Shown here: one piece after another, positions 1-8,362 of the stretch
Numbering within the stretch: position 1 is the stretch's first letter
Layout of the letters: each line of letters opens with the position of its first letter
DNA from: a bacterium
GTDB taxonomy: Bacteria > Patescibacteriota > Saccharimonadia > Saccharimonadales > UBA4665
Direction: 5' to 3'
NCBI GenBank assembly: GCA_021811685.1
Contig: JAJZNT010000031.1
Coordinates: forward strand, 1-33,708
DNA length: 33,708 nt
Program-made: the position numbers and the translations under genes
Notes under the pieces: model-generated
Told to the model about the DNA's origin: nothing
What the model saw: the letters and a program-made list of their open reading frames with translations, nothing else
Database searches by the model: none

Positions 1-44
1 ATGTATAGTTTATTAGGTTTTGTTTTTTTAGAGCTTAGATTAAA

Positions 45-1088
45 TTATTCAGTTTCGTCTAGTGCGTATGTTGCTTTAGCTACCCGACGGAATTGAGGCT
101 TACCTTGTAGGTTTAACAAAATGGTTGTTTCTTTAACAAAACGACTCTTTAATACACGTTTAACTATTTCATCACGGTGTAGCGGTTCCTTAGCTTCACG
201 TAGGACCTCGCTAATTATGTCAGCCACCGTTCCTTTTTCGTAGCCCCATTCTTTAAGTGCGTATATGCCGCGGCCTATAAGCACGAATCGCTTATCTTTA
301 ATTAATTCATTGTGGATTGCCTGGGTAGTAACATTTTTACGTTTGAAATCGCTTTGCTTTATTGCCTCGGCAATTTCGTTGAAGTGCATATGTCGGCCTT
401 TTTGGCTAAGAATAACGTAAATCTTATCCCTTATGTTCTTAGGATTTACTAGTGGCCACTTAATAAGACCCCATTGCTCATTTAGCTTAGCTAGATGCTT
501 AGAGGTACTTGCCAGGGCTTCTGCCTGAATTATGTCTTTAATCCCGGCTTGTCCGGCGATGTATTCAATATGCTTGGGCTCACCTATCTTAGTAATGGCT
601 TTAACTACATCCGCTGACGCTTCTTTTAGTGACTTTTCGGTAAATGACTTACTGCTGGCTACGCTGGCGTAGTTATTATCGTCATCAGTAATTACTATCA
701 GGTCCGGGCATAGATCACATAAGAAAGCTATCCTTGACTGCTCTGTTCGGTCCTGGCTATTCACTAGTTGATTTGTCAGGTCGCTAACCCTGATTACCTT
801 CCCTGTTTTGTTTAATATTGGCATAACGAGTGTCTGGAAGTTGTCTATACCCAGCAGTTTATGCTGCTGCCCTGCTTGACGGAGTTTCTGGACTACAGCT
901 TTCTCGAGTTGGCGGACTCTTTCCCTGGTAATGCCCAATAACTCACCAATTTGCTCTAACGTTTCACGACGCTCAAATAGACCAAAACGGCGGGAAATAA
1001 TTTCCCTTTCCCGGTCGCGCTCAATCGAGCGAAGTACGCCGTTAACCATATCTTTAGTGGAAAGCGATTTGCTGGATTTGTCTGCCAT
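45..1088 (-). CDS. Sigma-70 region 4-like / HARE-HTH DNA-binding regulator
   Basis: A 347-residue protein. Residues about 14-75 look like sigma-70 region 4: the IISRRFGLFERRETLEQIGE stretch followed by the helix-turn-helix GITRERVRQLEK, which in sigma factors reads the -35 box. No region 2 is visible, so this is not a complete sigma factor. The C-terminal half has two segments (about 220-280 and 285-347) with the HARE-HTH pattern (HFNEIAEAIKQ, LHRDEIVKRVL), a winged helix also found in the RNA polymerase delta subunit. The likely role is a transcription regulator or RNA polymerase accessory factor in the cytoplasm. It follows topA on the same strand, but has its own promoter-like sequence (1129-1157). 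The ATG is preceded by AAAGAG two bases away. The domain assignment is by motif recognition; the function is inferred. Confidence 0.75.
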   Translation of the reverse strand: MADKSSKSLSTKDMVNGVLRSIERDREREIISRRFGLFERRETLEQIGELLGITRERVRQLEKAVVQKLRQAGQQHKLLGIDNFQTLVMPILNKTGKVIRVSDLTNQLVNSQDRTEQSRIAFLCDLCPDLIVITDDDNNYASVASSKSFTEKSLKEASADVVKAITKIGEPKHIEYIAGQAGIKDIIQAEALASTSKHLAKLNEQWGLIKWPLVNPKNIRDKIYVILSQKGRHMHFNEIAEAIKQSDFKRKNVTTQAIHNELIKDKRFVLIGRGIYALKEWGYEKGTVADIISEVLREAKEPLHRDEIVKRVLKSRFVKETTILLNLQGKPQFRRVAKATYALDETE

Positions 1089-1128
1089 AACTCTTTATCG
1101 TTAAATTATTACTGAACTCACTAATGTT

Positions 1129-1157
1129 ATTATACAACACATGCTCTAAAAAAGCAA
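1129..1157 (-). promoter_or_regulatory. Promoter of the region 4/HARE regulator
   Basis: On the minus strand a perfect TATAAT (1129-1134) lies 17 bases downstream of TTGCTT (1152-1157), which matches the first three bases of a -35 box. The start codon is about 40 bases further on. A hairpin with a 7-bp stem (TTATTGT-AGC-ACAATAA, 1176-1192) lies just upstream and could be an operator or a weak end for topA transcripts. Confidence 0.55.
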
Positions 1158-1256
1158 AATAAACCTTCTATAGATTTATTGTAGCACAATAATGACTATC
1201 GTGCATAGACGATGTTATAGGAGTAATACGATACAACAGACTTGAACTGTGCAAAA

Positions 1257-3542
1257 CTATTTAGTCTTCTTGTTTCTAAAACGACGCCTACGGGTGGGTG
1301 CCTTGGCTAAAATCTCTTCGGCTTCTTGTTGGGTTATTGCAGAGGGGTCTTTATCTTTAGCTATACGACCGTTACGTTTACCGTCTGTTACATATGGCCC
1401 ATATGGCCCGTTTAACACCCTAATGCCCTTTTCCAGTTCCTTTATCTTTCTGCTGGACTCTTTACTTATTTTTTCTTCTATTAACTCCCTAGCGCTTGCC
1501 TCATCAATAGTAAGAGGGTCATGTCCCTTAATCGAGACTGAAATCCCGCCCGCCTTTACATATGGACCAAATCTGCCAATGCTTGCAGTAATCTCCTCTC
1601 CGCCAACCGTTTTACCGACTATGCGCGGTAGTTTGAACATTTCAAGAGCTTGGTCTATGGTTACAGTTTCGATCTTGCATCCTGGCGGCATAGGTGCAAA
1701 TTCGGGTTTTTTCTCATCAGACGTCTCTCCTCTTTGAAGCATCGGACCGAATCGGCCGAAACGGGCATATATCGGACGCTTGCTGGCAGGGTCCTGCCCC
1801 AACAACCTAGCTTGAGAAACTTCTTGGCGGGTTACTGAATCGGTCTTTTCAATTAAGGGGTGAAACTCCTTATAGAACTCCTTAATCATGCTTTGCCATT
1901 GCCTTTCGCCTCTGGCTATTTCGTCGAAGTCTTCTTCTGCTTTTGCCGTAAAGTCGTAATCAACTACTGAGGGGAAGTATTTAACTAAGAAATCGGTTGT
2001 AACTTCAGCGATTGAAGTCGGAAGCAGTTTATTTCTGTCTGAGCCAAACGTTTCCTGTTCGGTTGACGAGATTATTTCCCCTTTCTTTAATTCCAGTTTG
2101 GTTATTTGGCGTTCTTCGCCCTCCAGGTCGGTTTTCTCTACGTAGCCACGGCTTTGGATGGTGGAAATTGTAGGTGCATAAGTGCTTGGTCTGCCTATTC
2201 CTAGTCGCTCAAGCTTTCTTACTAGGCTGGCTTCACTGTAGCGGGCTGGACCACGGCTAAACTGTTCCTTGGCGCTTAATTCGCCTAGCTTAAGGGGGTC
2301 ACCCGTTTTAACTATAGGTAAGATGACATCCTCTTTTGCTCCTCCCCACACCTTAATAAAACCGTCAAAAAGCAGAACTTCACCCTGGGCGATAAATAAC
2401 TCCTGTCTGTCAGAGACGGCTATGGTTATCTCAGTTCGGGATATTTTAGCATCTGCCATCTGGGAAGACACGGCGCGTTTCCATATAAGATCATATAGCC
2501 GCTTTCTGTTATTATCTCCCTCAATTGAAAGTTTGCTTACATTTGTCGGGCGTATGGCTTCATGGGCTTCCTGTGCACTGTTACTTTTAGTCTTATACTG
2601 ATGAGCTTTGTGATAATCTGCTCCATATTCCTTCTCAATAAATTTACCGATTGATTCAATTGCCAAAGCGGATAACTGGGTACTGTCCGTACGCATATAG
2701 GTTATAAGGCCGGCTTCGTATAGTTGCTGGGCAATCGTCATGGTTTGGCGAACGCTGAAACTTAGTTGGCGCGAGGCTTCCTGTTGTAGTGTACTGGTAG
2801 TAAAGGGTGCTCCCGGACTGCGTCTGGCGGGCTTAGTGGACAGATCAAGGACACTGAAGTTACTCTTTGAAATCTGCTTTAGCCACTCCGATACGCTCCC
2901 TTGCGTTGGAAGCTCAGTCTTTAAGGTTGCCGGTATCTGGCCTTTTTGGTGTAAAAATACGGCGCTTACCTTAAAACTTGCCTCCGGTTTGAAGTTTCGG
3001 ATTTCTCTTTCCCGCTCAACTATCAGACGAACTGCTACAGATTGAACCCTGCCCGCACTTAAGCCGGTACGGACTTTCTTCCATAGTACCGGGCTGAGCT
3101 CGTAGCCCACTAAGCGGTCAAGTACTCTTCTAGCCTGCTGAGCATCGACTAATCTAAGGTCTACCTTTCTCGGGTTATTGATTGCTGCTTCGATTGCCGG
3201 CTTGGTGATCTCATGAAAGACAATTCGTTTCGTCTTCTTCGGGTCTAGACCTAAAACCTGTGTCAAATGCCAAGCTATAGCCTCTCCTTCCCTATCTTCA
3301 TCACTAGCCAGCAGTACGTCGTTACCCTTAGCTAGCTTCTTTAGATCAGATATAACCTTTTCTTTACCGTCGCTTACTTCGTAGTTAGGCTTAAAGTTGT
3401 GCTCTATATCGATATTCAGGCCTTTTGACGGTAAATCCCTAATGTGGCCGAAGCTACTTTTAACCGTATAGCCGCTACCCAGAAAAGCCTCGATGGTTTT
3501 GGCTTTAGCCGGACTTTCAACTATCACAAGATTTTTGGACAT
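1257..3542 (-). CDS. topA: DNA topoisomerase I (type IA)
   Basis: A 761-residue enzyme that relaxes negative supercoils through a covalent 5'-phosphotyrosine intermediate. It has an N-terminal TOPRIM domain with E9 in VIVESPAKAKTI and the acidic cluster DEDRE (residues 81-85). The catalytic tyrosine is Y282 in GLITYMRTDSTQ. The signature SAGRVQSVAVRLIVERE is at about 162-178. No CxxC zinc fingers are present. Instead the C-terminal 150 residues carry repeats around GRFGPMLQRGE, GRFGPYVKAG and GPYGPYVTDGKRNGRI, the topoisomerase C-terminal repeat type found in many non-proteobacterial enzymes, and then a basic RRRRFRNKKTK tail. The ATG start lacks a strong ribosome binding site. Identification is secure. 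Confidence 0.97.
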   Translation of the reverse strand: MSKNLVIVESPAKAKTIEAFLGSGYTVKSSFGHIRDLPSKGLNIDIEHNFKPNYEVSDGKEKVISDLKKLAKGNDVLLASDEDREGEAIAWHLTQVLGLDPKKTKRIVFHEITKPAIEAAINNPRKVDLRLVDAQQARRVLDRLVGYELSPVLWKKVRTGLSAGRVQSVAVRLIVEREREIRNFKPEASFKVSAVFLHQKGQIPATLKTELPTQGSVSEWLKQISKSNFSVLDLSTKPARRSPGAPFTTSTLQQEASRQLSFSVRQTMTIAQQLYEAGLITYMRTDSTQLSALAIESIGKFIEKEYGADYHKAHQYKTKSNSAQEAHEAIRPTNVSKLSIEGDNNRKRLYDLIWKRAVSSQMADAKISRTEITIAVSDRQELFIAQGEVLLFDGFIKVWGGAKEDVILPIVKTGDPLKLGELSAKEQFSRGPARYSEASLVRKLERLGIGRPSTYAPTISTIQSRGYVEKTDLEGEERQITKLELKKGEIISSTEQETFGSDRNKLLPTSIAEVTTDFLVKYFPSVVDYDFTAKAEEDFDEIARGERQWQSMIKEFYKEFHPLIEKTDSVTRQEVSQARLLGQDPASKRPIYARFGRFGPMLQRGETSDEKKPEFAPMPPGCKIETVTIDQALEMFKLPRIVGKTVGGEEITASIGRFGPYVKAGGISVSIKGHDPLTIDEASARELIEEKISKESSRKIKELEKGIRVLNGPYGPYVTDGKRNGRIAKDKDPSAITQQEAEEILAKAPTRRRRFRNKKTK

Positions 3543-3629
3543 TACTACATCTTAAGCAATAGCAGCGCTTATTTGCAATTTAATATCTAAAATTCTTACT
3601 AGATTTTTTAAGCTAATAAGCCGATAGGC

Positions 3630-3803
3630 CTAATAACCGAAGTACTTCCCTGCCTTATACCCAATATATATACCGCCAAAGGCTCCGACAATCCCAAGCA
3701 AGATGCTCCAGCCGCCAAGCCAATTACCATGATCCATGACCTGCCCTATCCACCCGCCCAAGGTACTAAATATTAAAATAGAAAAAGAAATAATTCGTTT
3801 CAC
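3630..3803 (-). CDS. Small glycine-rich membrane protein, 57 aa
   Basis: A short reading frame on the minus strand from a GTG start. It encodes two predicted membrane segments, SFSILIFSTLGGWIG (residues about 6-20) and GWSILLGIVGAFGGIYIGY (about 31-49), rich in glycine-zipper spacing, and ends AGKYFGY. Small two-helix proteins of this look are common in CPR genomes; their role is unknown. The frame lies about 90 bases upstream of topA on the same strand. The amphipathic, glycine-patterned composition and lack of competing frames support it as a real gene, but no function can be given. Confidence 0.6.
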   Translation of the reverse strand: MKRIISFSILIFSTLGGWIGQVMDHGNWLGGWSILLGIVGAFGGIYIGYKAGKYFGY

Positions 3804-3883
3804 TAAACAAATTCTACCACAAGCATAATGACAGGTGTTCTAAAACATAGAATTGGCAATATAGAAACTACATGAGAAAAGTA

Positions 3884-3912
3884 TTGACATAAAGACATAC
3901 TTTTGCTAAAAT
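3884..3912 (+). promoter_or_regulatory. Consensus promoter for the 3919-4263 RNA
   Basis: TTGACA (3884-3889), a 17-base spacer and TAAAAT (3907-3912) with an extended -10 TG at 3904-3905. This is the best promoter in the window. No plus-strand protein gene follows, so it should drive the structured RNA that ends at the terminator at 4220-4263. The predicted start is about 3919. Confidence 0.8.
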
Positions 3913-3918
3913 TGCCAT

Positions 3919-4263
3919 TTGTGAGTTTTAAAATCTTTTATGCTCACGTACCTTTTACCCATTCTAACAATGTTAGATTGCTTTAGAGCACGGACCATTG
4001 AAAAAGTAGTTGTTACCCTCCACTACTGTCCCAAGAGGCATCATCTTAGATGTCGTTCTAAAGCAAACTAACCCTTTCAAGTAAACCCCCGATCAAGTGC
4101 GAGCCTAAATGGTTTTACGGGTTTCCGAAAAGACACATGACTTATTTTTTTCGTCTTGTTGTTTCGCCCGGGTGGGCTTGAAGGGCATGCAAGGGGCAAC
4201 TTTTTGTTGCCCCTGAGAGCAGACTGACGAGCGGTGCCCACCCCCTCTCGTCGGTCTGTTTTT
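3919..4263 (+). ncRNA. Unassigned structured RNA of about 345 nt
   Basis: The interval has a consensus promoter, no plausible plus-strand ORF and a strong intrinsic terminator. It is dense in helices. GTGAG (3921-3925) pairs with CTCAC (3943-3947). A long helix joins GTTAG-A-TTGCTTTAGA (3972-3987) to TCTAAAGCAA-A-CTAAC (4057-4072). Inside it are a hairpin with GGAC/GTCC and AGTAGT/ACTACT arms (3992-4030) and a CATC/GATG hairpin near 4039-4052, giving a three-way junction. Further helices are GGGGCAAC-TTTTT-GTTGCCCC (4193-4213) and the terminator stem. The length suits RNase P RNA or tmRNA, but I could not find the RNase P core (GGAAAGUCC, ACAGAA) or a tmRNA T-arm and CCA end. SRP RNA and 6S RNA do not fit obviously either. 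The minus-strand ORF covering this DNA looks like a shadow. Confidence 0.65.
4220..4263 (+). terminator. Intrinsic terminator of the structured RNA
   Basis: A 12-bp stem, CAGACTGACGAG (4220-4231) with CTCGTCGGTCTG (4247-4258), with one G-U pair in the plus-strand RNA, is followed directly by TTTTT (4259-4263). The T-run lies on the plus-strand side only, so it ends the ncRNA and not pth, which converges from the other side. Confidence 0.85.
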
Positions 4264-4266
4264 GGT

Positions 4267-4908
4267 TTAAACAATAAACGTGCGGGTGTCAGTAGCTAGC
4301 TTTTTAGAGTAAACCAATTCGCTCAAAATAGCAGTGCATTCCTGACCCAAATTATTTAGTTGCTTCTCTTCCTTGGCAGAAAATTTTTGCAATACATAAT
4401 CTGCACTGTCTATTTCTAAGGGCTTTTTGGGTCCGATACCGATTCGGATTCGTCCGTAATCCTCGCCGATTTTTGAGCTTATGGACTTAATTCCATTATG
4501 TCCGGCAGATTGGCCTCCCAAACGGGTGCGTATATTACCGAACTTAACGTCTAAATCGTCATGAATTACGGTAACGCTCTCGGGCTGAATCTTGTAAAAG
4601 TTCATAACGGATAATACAGCGTCGCCGCTTAGGTTCATGTAGGTGGTAGGCTTGATCGCAATTATTCTAGTGTCACCGATTACTCCTGAAGAAAACAGGC
4701 ATTTAAGGTCGGCTTTATTGACCCATTGGCTCATTTCGCTGAACTTATCAACAAAGCGGTCTAGGCAAAAAAATCCTATATTGTGCCTGGTATTGGCATA
4801 TTTTGCTTCAGGATTACCTAGCCCTACAATGACCAGACTGTTGTTTAAGCCCGTAGCATAATAATTGGTTGGTAGTGCCACTTGCGGTCGTTTTTGCAGC
4901 CAGCCCAC
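4267..4908 (-). CDS. pth: Peptidyl-tRNA hydrolase
   Basis: A 213-residue esterase that releases peptides from peptidyl-tRNA that drops off the ribosome. The family motif GLGNPEAKYANTRHNIGF is at residues 29-46, with catalytic H42 and the conserved asparagine of GNP. The acidic partner is in VIHDDLDVKFG and the substrate-binding segment is GGQSAGHNGIKSI. The GTG start follows the der stop codon without a gap, and the resulting N-terminus is about 22 residues longer than typical Pth. A second GTG at 4881 would shorten it but still leave an extension. It is the last gene of a five-gene minus-strand operon, and translation is probably coupled to der. Confidence 0.95.
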   Translation of the reverse strand: MGWLQKRPQVALPTNYYATGLNNSLVIVGLGNPEAKYANTRHNIGFFCLDRFVDKFSEMSQWVNKADLKCLFSSGVIGDTRIIAIKPTTYMNLSGDAVLSVMNFYKIQPESVTVIHDDLDVKFGNIRTRLGGQSAGHNGIKSISSKIGEDYGRIRIGIGPKKPLEIDSADYVLQKFSAKEEKQLNNLGQECTAILSELVYSKKLATDTRTFIV

Positions 4909-6276
4909 TTAATTATCTCCACTTTTTAAGCGTAATTTTTTACCAGCCGGGTGCGCTTCATGTTTTTCTATAAACCACAACTGAATCGGGTTACCAAAAA
5001 AGCCGAATTGCTCACGTATTCGCCTCTCTAAATAGCGGCGGTAACTCCAGTGGACGAAACGGGTTTGGCTGCCGAATATTTTAAATGCCGGGATTTCGTT
5101 GTCAGTTTCTTGGACAATGTAGTTTAGTTTGGGGCTGTGGTTTTTTACGCCCGCTGGAGGGTGCTCACGGACAGCTCTTTTTAACAAGTGATTAAGCTCC
5201 GGCGTAGAAACTGTAATTTCCCTGCCGCTTTTTATATTTAACACCAGCTCAAACAGTTTAGTTATGTTTTGGCCGCTGACAGAAGACGTTACTACTAAAG
5301 GGGCCCAATCTACGAACTCGTAGTCGTTTGAGACCTGCTTGATAAGGCCGTCGTAGTCGAAGTCCGCATGCTCGCTTAAAATATCCCACTTGCTAATAAC
5401 TAAAGCCAGACCTCTGCCCGCTTCTTTTATTAGCCCGGCTATTTTTTGATCTTGTGCTGTGTTCGGTTCACTTGCATCAATTAGTAAAAGACAAATATCC
5501 GCCTCTTCTATGGCGGATAAAGCCCTTAAGACGCTGAACTTCTCAACTCCCCTTTCGATCTTGCCGCTTTTGCGGATTCCGGCGGTGTCCATCAGCTCAA
5601 TCTCTTGGTTTTTAAAACGTACTACTGCCCGGTTAATATCTCTCGTCGTTCCGGCTCTCTCGGCGACTAAGGCCTGCTGCTTGTTGAGCAAGCCGTTAAA
5701 CAGGCTTGACTTTCCGACGTTAGGCCTGCCCAGAAGAGCAACCTTAAGTCTTTCGCCCTCGTTTCTCAGCGGAACCTTGGCAATGTTCTTAGTAATTGTT
5801 TCAAGCAGTTCGTGGATACCCCTAGACTGGGTAACGCTAGTTGCGGTAATGTTGCTAATGCCAAGCTTAGCAAAAGCAAAAACTTCCTCATTACTGGCCC
5901 TGTCTACTTTATTTACTACCAGGATAACCGGCTTTTGGCTTTTTAGCGCTAATGTTGCCACCTGACGGTCTTCGTTACTGATCGGCACATCAGCCTCTAC
6001 GACCACCAGAATAATATCTGCACTTTGGCTGGCTTGAATAATCTGGTCCTGAATTGATTGTTCAAAATCGTCCTCCGGGTCTTTTATGCCTGCCGTGTCA
6101 ACCACCCAAAACTGCTGGCCTAGAAAGACAGCTTTTGCCGATATGCTGTCTCTGGTTGTCCCTGCTTCCCGGGCTACAATTGCCTCACGGCGCTCTATTA
6201 GCGCATTAAACAGGCTGGACTTGCCTACGTTGGCTCTGCCTACGATTGCGACAATCGGTAATCTTTTACTGTTCAT
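4909..6276 (-). CDS. der: Ribosome-assembly GTPase Der (EngA)
   Basis: A 455-residue protein with two tandem GTPase domains, the hallmark of Der, which matures the 50S ribosomal subunit. The first P-loop is GRANVGKSS (about residue 13) with DTAGI and NKVD; the second is GRPNVGKSS (about 182) with DTAGIRKSGKIERGVEKFS and a SKWD motif. A KH-like C-terminal domain follows, ending in the family's typical RFVHWSYRRYLERRIRE and FFGNPIQLWF region. It lies 13 bases after the pseudouridine synthase gene and abuts pth. Confidence 0.96.
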   Translation of the reverse strand: MNSKRLPIVAIVGRANVGKSSLFNALIERREAIVAREAGTTRDSISAKAVFLGQQFWVVDTAGIKDPEDDFEQSIQDQIIQASQSADIILVVVEADVPISNEDRQVATLALKSQKPVILVVNKVDRASNEEVFAFAKLGISNITATSVTQSRGIHELLETITKNIAKVPLRNEGERLKVALLGRPNVGKSSLFNGLLNKQQALVAERAGTTRDINRAVVRFKNQEIELMDTAGIRKSGKIERGVEKFSVLRALSAIEEADICLLLIDASEPNTAQDQKIAGLIKEAGRGLALVISKWDILSEHADFDYDGLIKQVSNDYEFVDWAPLVVTSSVSGQNITKLFELVLNIKSGREITVSTPELNHLLKRAVREHPPAGVKNHSPKLNYIVQETDNEIPAFKIFGSQTRFVHWSYRRYLERRIREQFGFFGNPIQLWFIEKHEAHPAGKKLRLKSGDN

Positions 6277-6289
6277 GAACTAGCTTTGC

Positions 6290-6976
6290 TTACTTTCTAT
6301 CATTAACTGATTCTTGCCCGCCTAAGGATTTCCACTCCCCGGAATTTAACTTCCCTAAGCTAAAGTTCCCCATGCTGATGCGCTTAAGTCCCACTACCCT
6401 ATATCCTACACTAAAAAAAGTTCGTCTTATCTGCCGGTTTCGTCCTTCGCTCATAACTACTCTTAACTTACGACAGTCTTTATCCGTTATATCGATGCTT
6501 AAACTACTGATACCATCCTCTAGCAACAACCCTTTTTCGATTGCGCGCTTGTCTTTCTGTGTTAGCGGCCGATCAAGCGTAACAGCGTAAACCTTATTTT
6601 TATCTTCTGAAGGGTGCATCAGTTTATTTGCAAGGTTTCCGTCGTCCGTAAGGATTAGTAATCCTGAGGAGTCTTTATCTAGTCTGCCCACGGGCTTAAG
6701 TTTGCTCATACTATCCGGCAGCAATTGATAAATAGTTTTACTTCCCTGTCCTTCACGGCTAACTACATACCCAACCGGCTTATTTAGCAGTATGAGTGTA
6801 GATTTTGCCGGCAGAACTAGCGGTTTATCATCCAGGGCCACCTTGGATATACTATTTACAATTTGCCCCACGGGTGCGGTCTGTCCGTCGACGCTTATTC
6901 TTCCCTGTTTTATGAGTTCATCAGCTTTACGGCGGCTTACTCCGGTTGAGCGGGCCACGAATGCGTTAAGGCGCAT
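6290..6976 (-). CDS. RsuA/RluB-family rRNA pseudouridine synthase
   Basis: A 228-residue enzyme that isomerises uridine to pseudouridine in rRNA. Residues 1-45 form an S4 RNA-binding domain (VSRRKADELIKQGRISVDGQ). The catalytic domain has motif II GRLDKDSSGLLILTDDG with nucleophile D100, and the later segment EGRNRQIRRTF typical of the RsuA/RluB/E/F group. Which rRNA position it modifies cannot be told from sequence; an RluB-like role on 23S rRNA is the usual assignment for this size. It sits between a response regulator (8 bases upstream) and der, in one operon. Confidence 0.9.
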   Translation of the reverse strand: MRLNAFVARSTGVSRRKADELIKQGRISVDGQTAPVGQIVNSISKVALDDKPLVLPAKSTLILLNKPVGYVVSREGQGSKTIYQLLPDSMSKLKPVGRLDKDSSGLLILTDDGNLANKLMHPSEDKNKVYAVTLDRPLTQKDKRAIEKGLLLEDGISSLSIDITDKDCRKLRVVMSEGRNRQIRRTFFSVGYRVVGLKRISMGNFSLGKLNSGEWKSLGGQESVNDRK

Positions 6977-6984
6977 AATTCCTA

Positions 6985-8334
6985 TTATAGGGAGATATTG
7001 TTCGGATCGTTAGCATCAAAAGGGGTTGTCGGGTCGTTCATAGACGCAGCGCTGGCATTGGGATCAGGAGCAATCGATTGTCCGGGTACTACCGGCTCTT
7101 CCTGAGCTGCTAATTCTTCCAGGCTCTTTTGGGGCTTGGTGTTCTCCAAGGGTTTAATTACTTTTCTTCCGGTTATCTCTGTCGGGGAATCCTCTGTATT
7201 CGTAGTGCTGTTTACCGCCACAGGATCGGTTGCCGGTAGGGCTGGTGTTGCTGCTTTCTGCTCCCCTTTGGTTGAGGCATCATCCATCAGTTTATTAACT
7301 GCTTGGGATAGGGTCTGGTCATTTGCCGCCTGGTTGTTTATTGAATCGGAAGTTGCCTGTGCGGCTTCCGGGTTAGTAGGATGCACCATAGGCGGGCCTG
7401 AGGTCGGTGTAACAATATCTTCTTGATGCACCGGCGTATCATCCGGTTTGGCCTCAGTTTGCTCGTCCGACATCTTGTTAATAAAGTCGTTTATTTGTTT
7501 GCTTACTGTAACGTTTTCTTGGTCCGTAGACTGAGATTCTGTTTGAGATATCTGGCCGTTTGCATCTATAGAAATTGCCCCGGGCTCAATTGATGTTGAA
7601 GTCGGGGGCGTTGTGGATTGTGCCGACGTCTGGAGAGGCTCGTTTTTAGCCGGCTCAGGGATAGCACTTCCCTGATCTCCTGGAGCCGGTGCCGGTGGCG
7701 GGTCGATTTCTGCTACTGGGGGTTGAACTTGAGGAGTAGGTTCTGGTGCTGGAGCCGGTGCCTCTAGCGGAGTCACGTCTGTTGTCGGTGTAGCTGCCAC
7801 TGGCGGTTCGGCTGGGGGTTCGCTAGGCGGTTCGGCTGGGGGTTGAACTTGAGGAGTAGGTTCTGGTGCTGGAGCCGGTGCCTCTAGCGGAGTCACGTCT
7901 GTTGTCGGTGTAGCTGCCACTGGCGGTTCGGCTGGGGGTTCGCTGCCTGCTACTGAAGCTTCTCCGTTATCTTCTAATAGATCGTGAGAAACTTTAACAA
8001 TATCTTCTAAAGTAACCTGGGATTTAACTAGATATCGGTCGGCTCCAAGGTGACTGGCCCGGCTTTGATCTTCAGCCTGGCCCAGAGCCGTAAGCATTAT
8101 TACTTTTGTATTTTTTAGTTCAGCTGTATTGCGGAGAATGTCTAGCATTTCAAAGCCACTGATCTTGGGCATCATCACATCTGAGATAATTAAGTCTGGC
8201 CGTTCGTCCTTGGCAACAACTAGCGCTTCTTCACCGTCTTTCGCCGAAACGATCGTATAGCCCTCTGCTTGCAAGCGGGCTTCATATATTTCGCGTAGGT
8301 TATTGTCGTCTTCTACTAGGAGGATCTTTGGCAT
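6985..8334 (-). CDS. Response regulator with long Pro-rich disordered tail
   Basis: A 449-residue protein. Residues 1-125 form a receiver domain: acidic pocket E8-D9-D10, phospho-acceptor D52 in LIISDVMMPK, T82 in MLTALG and the conserved lysine in YLVKSQ. No DNA-binding or enzymatic output domain follows. The remaining 320 residues are low-complexity, rich in Pro, Ala, Glu, Thr and Gln, with a duplicated 40-residue unit (PAPAPEPTPQVQPP). It probably receives phosphate from the kinase encoded just upstream (29-base gap) and may act through protein contacts. The ATG at 8334 has no clear ribosome binding site. The tail is predicted disordered and no family is recognised for it. Confidence 0.85.
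   Translation of the reverse strand: MPKILLVEDDNNLREIYEARLQAEGYTIVSAKDGEEALVVAKDERPDLIISDVMMPKISGFEMLDILRNTAELKNTKVIMLTALGQAEDQSRASHLGADRYLVKSQVTLEDIVKVSHDLLEDNGEASVAGSEPPAEPPVAATPTTDVTPLEAPAPAPEPTPQVQPPAEPPSEPPAEPPVAATPTTDVTPLEAPAPAPEPTPQVQPPVAEIDPPPAPAPGDQGSAIPEPAKNEPLQTSAQSTTPPTSTSIEPGAISIDANGQISQTESQSTDQENVTVSKQINDFINKMSDEQTEAKPDDTPVHQEDIVTPTSGPPMVHPTNPEAAQATSDSINNQAANDQTLSQAVNKLMDDASTKGEQKAATPALPATDPVAVNSTTNTEDSPTEITGRKVIKPLENTKPQKSLEELAAQEEPVVPGQSIAPDPNASAASMNDPTTPFDANDPNNISL
7716..7944. repeat. Direct tandem duplication, 120-bp period, inside the regulator tail
   Basis: Bases 7716-7824 and 7836-7944 are identical over 109 bases, with an 11-base linker, so the unit is 120 bp (40 codons) and stays in frame. 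The absence of any silent differences points to a recent duplication or ongoing slippage/gene conversion. Confidence 0.95.
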
Positions 8335-8362
8335 ACTTATTATTCTAGCTTATGCTTTAGAT

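Noticed and set aside
4077-4274. A 65-codon minus-strand frame downstream of pth
   Set aside because: It is basic and of low complexity, overlaps the terminator and helices of the plus-strand RNA, and resembles no protein family.
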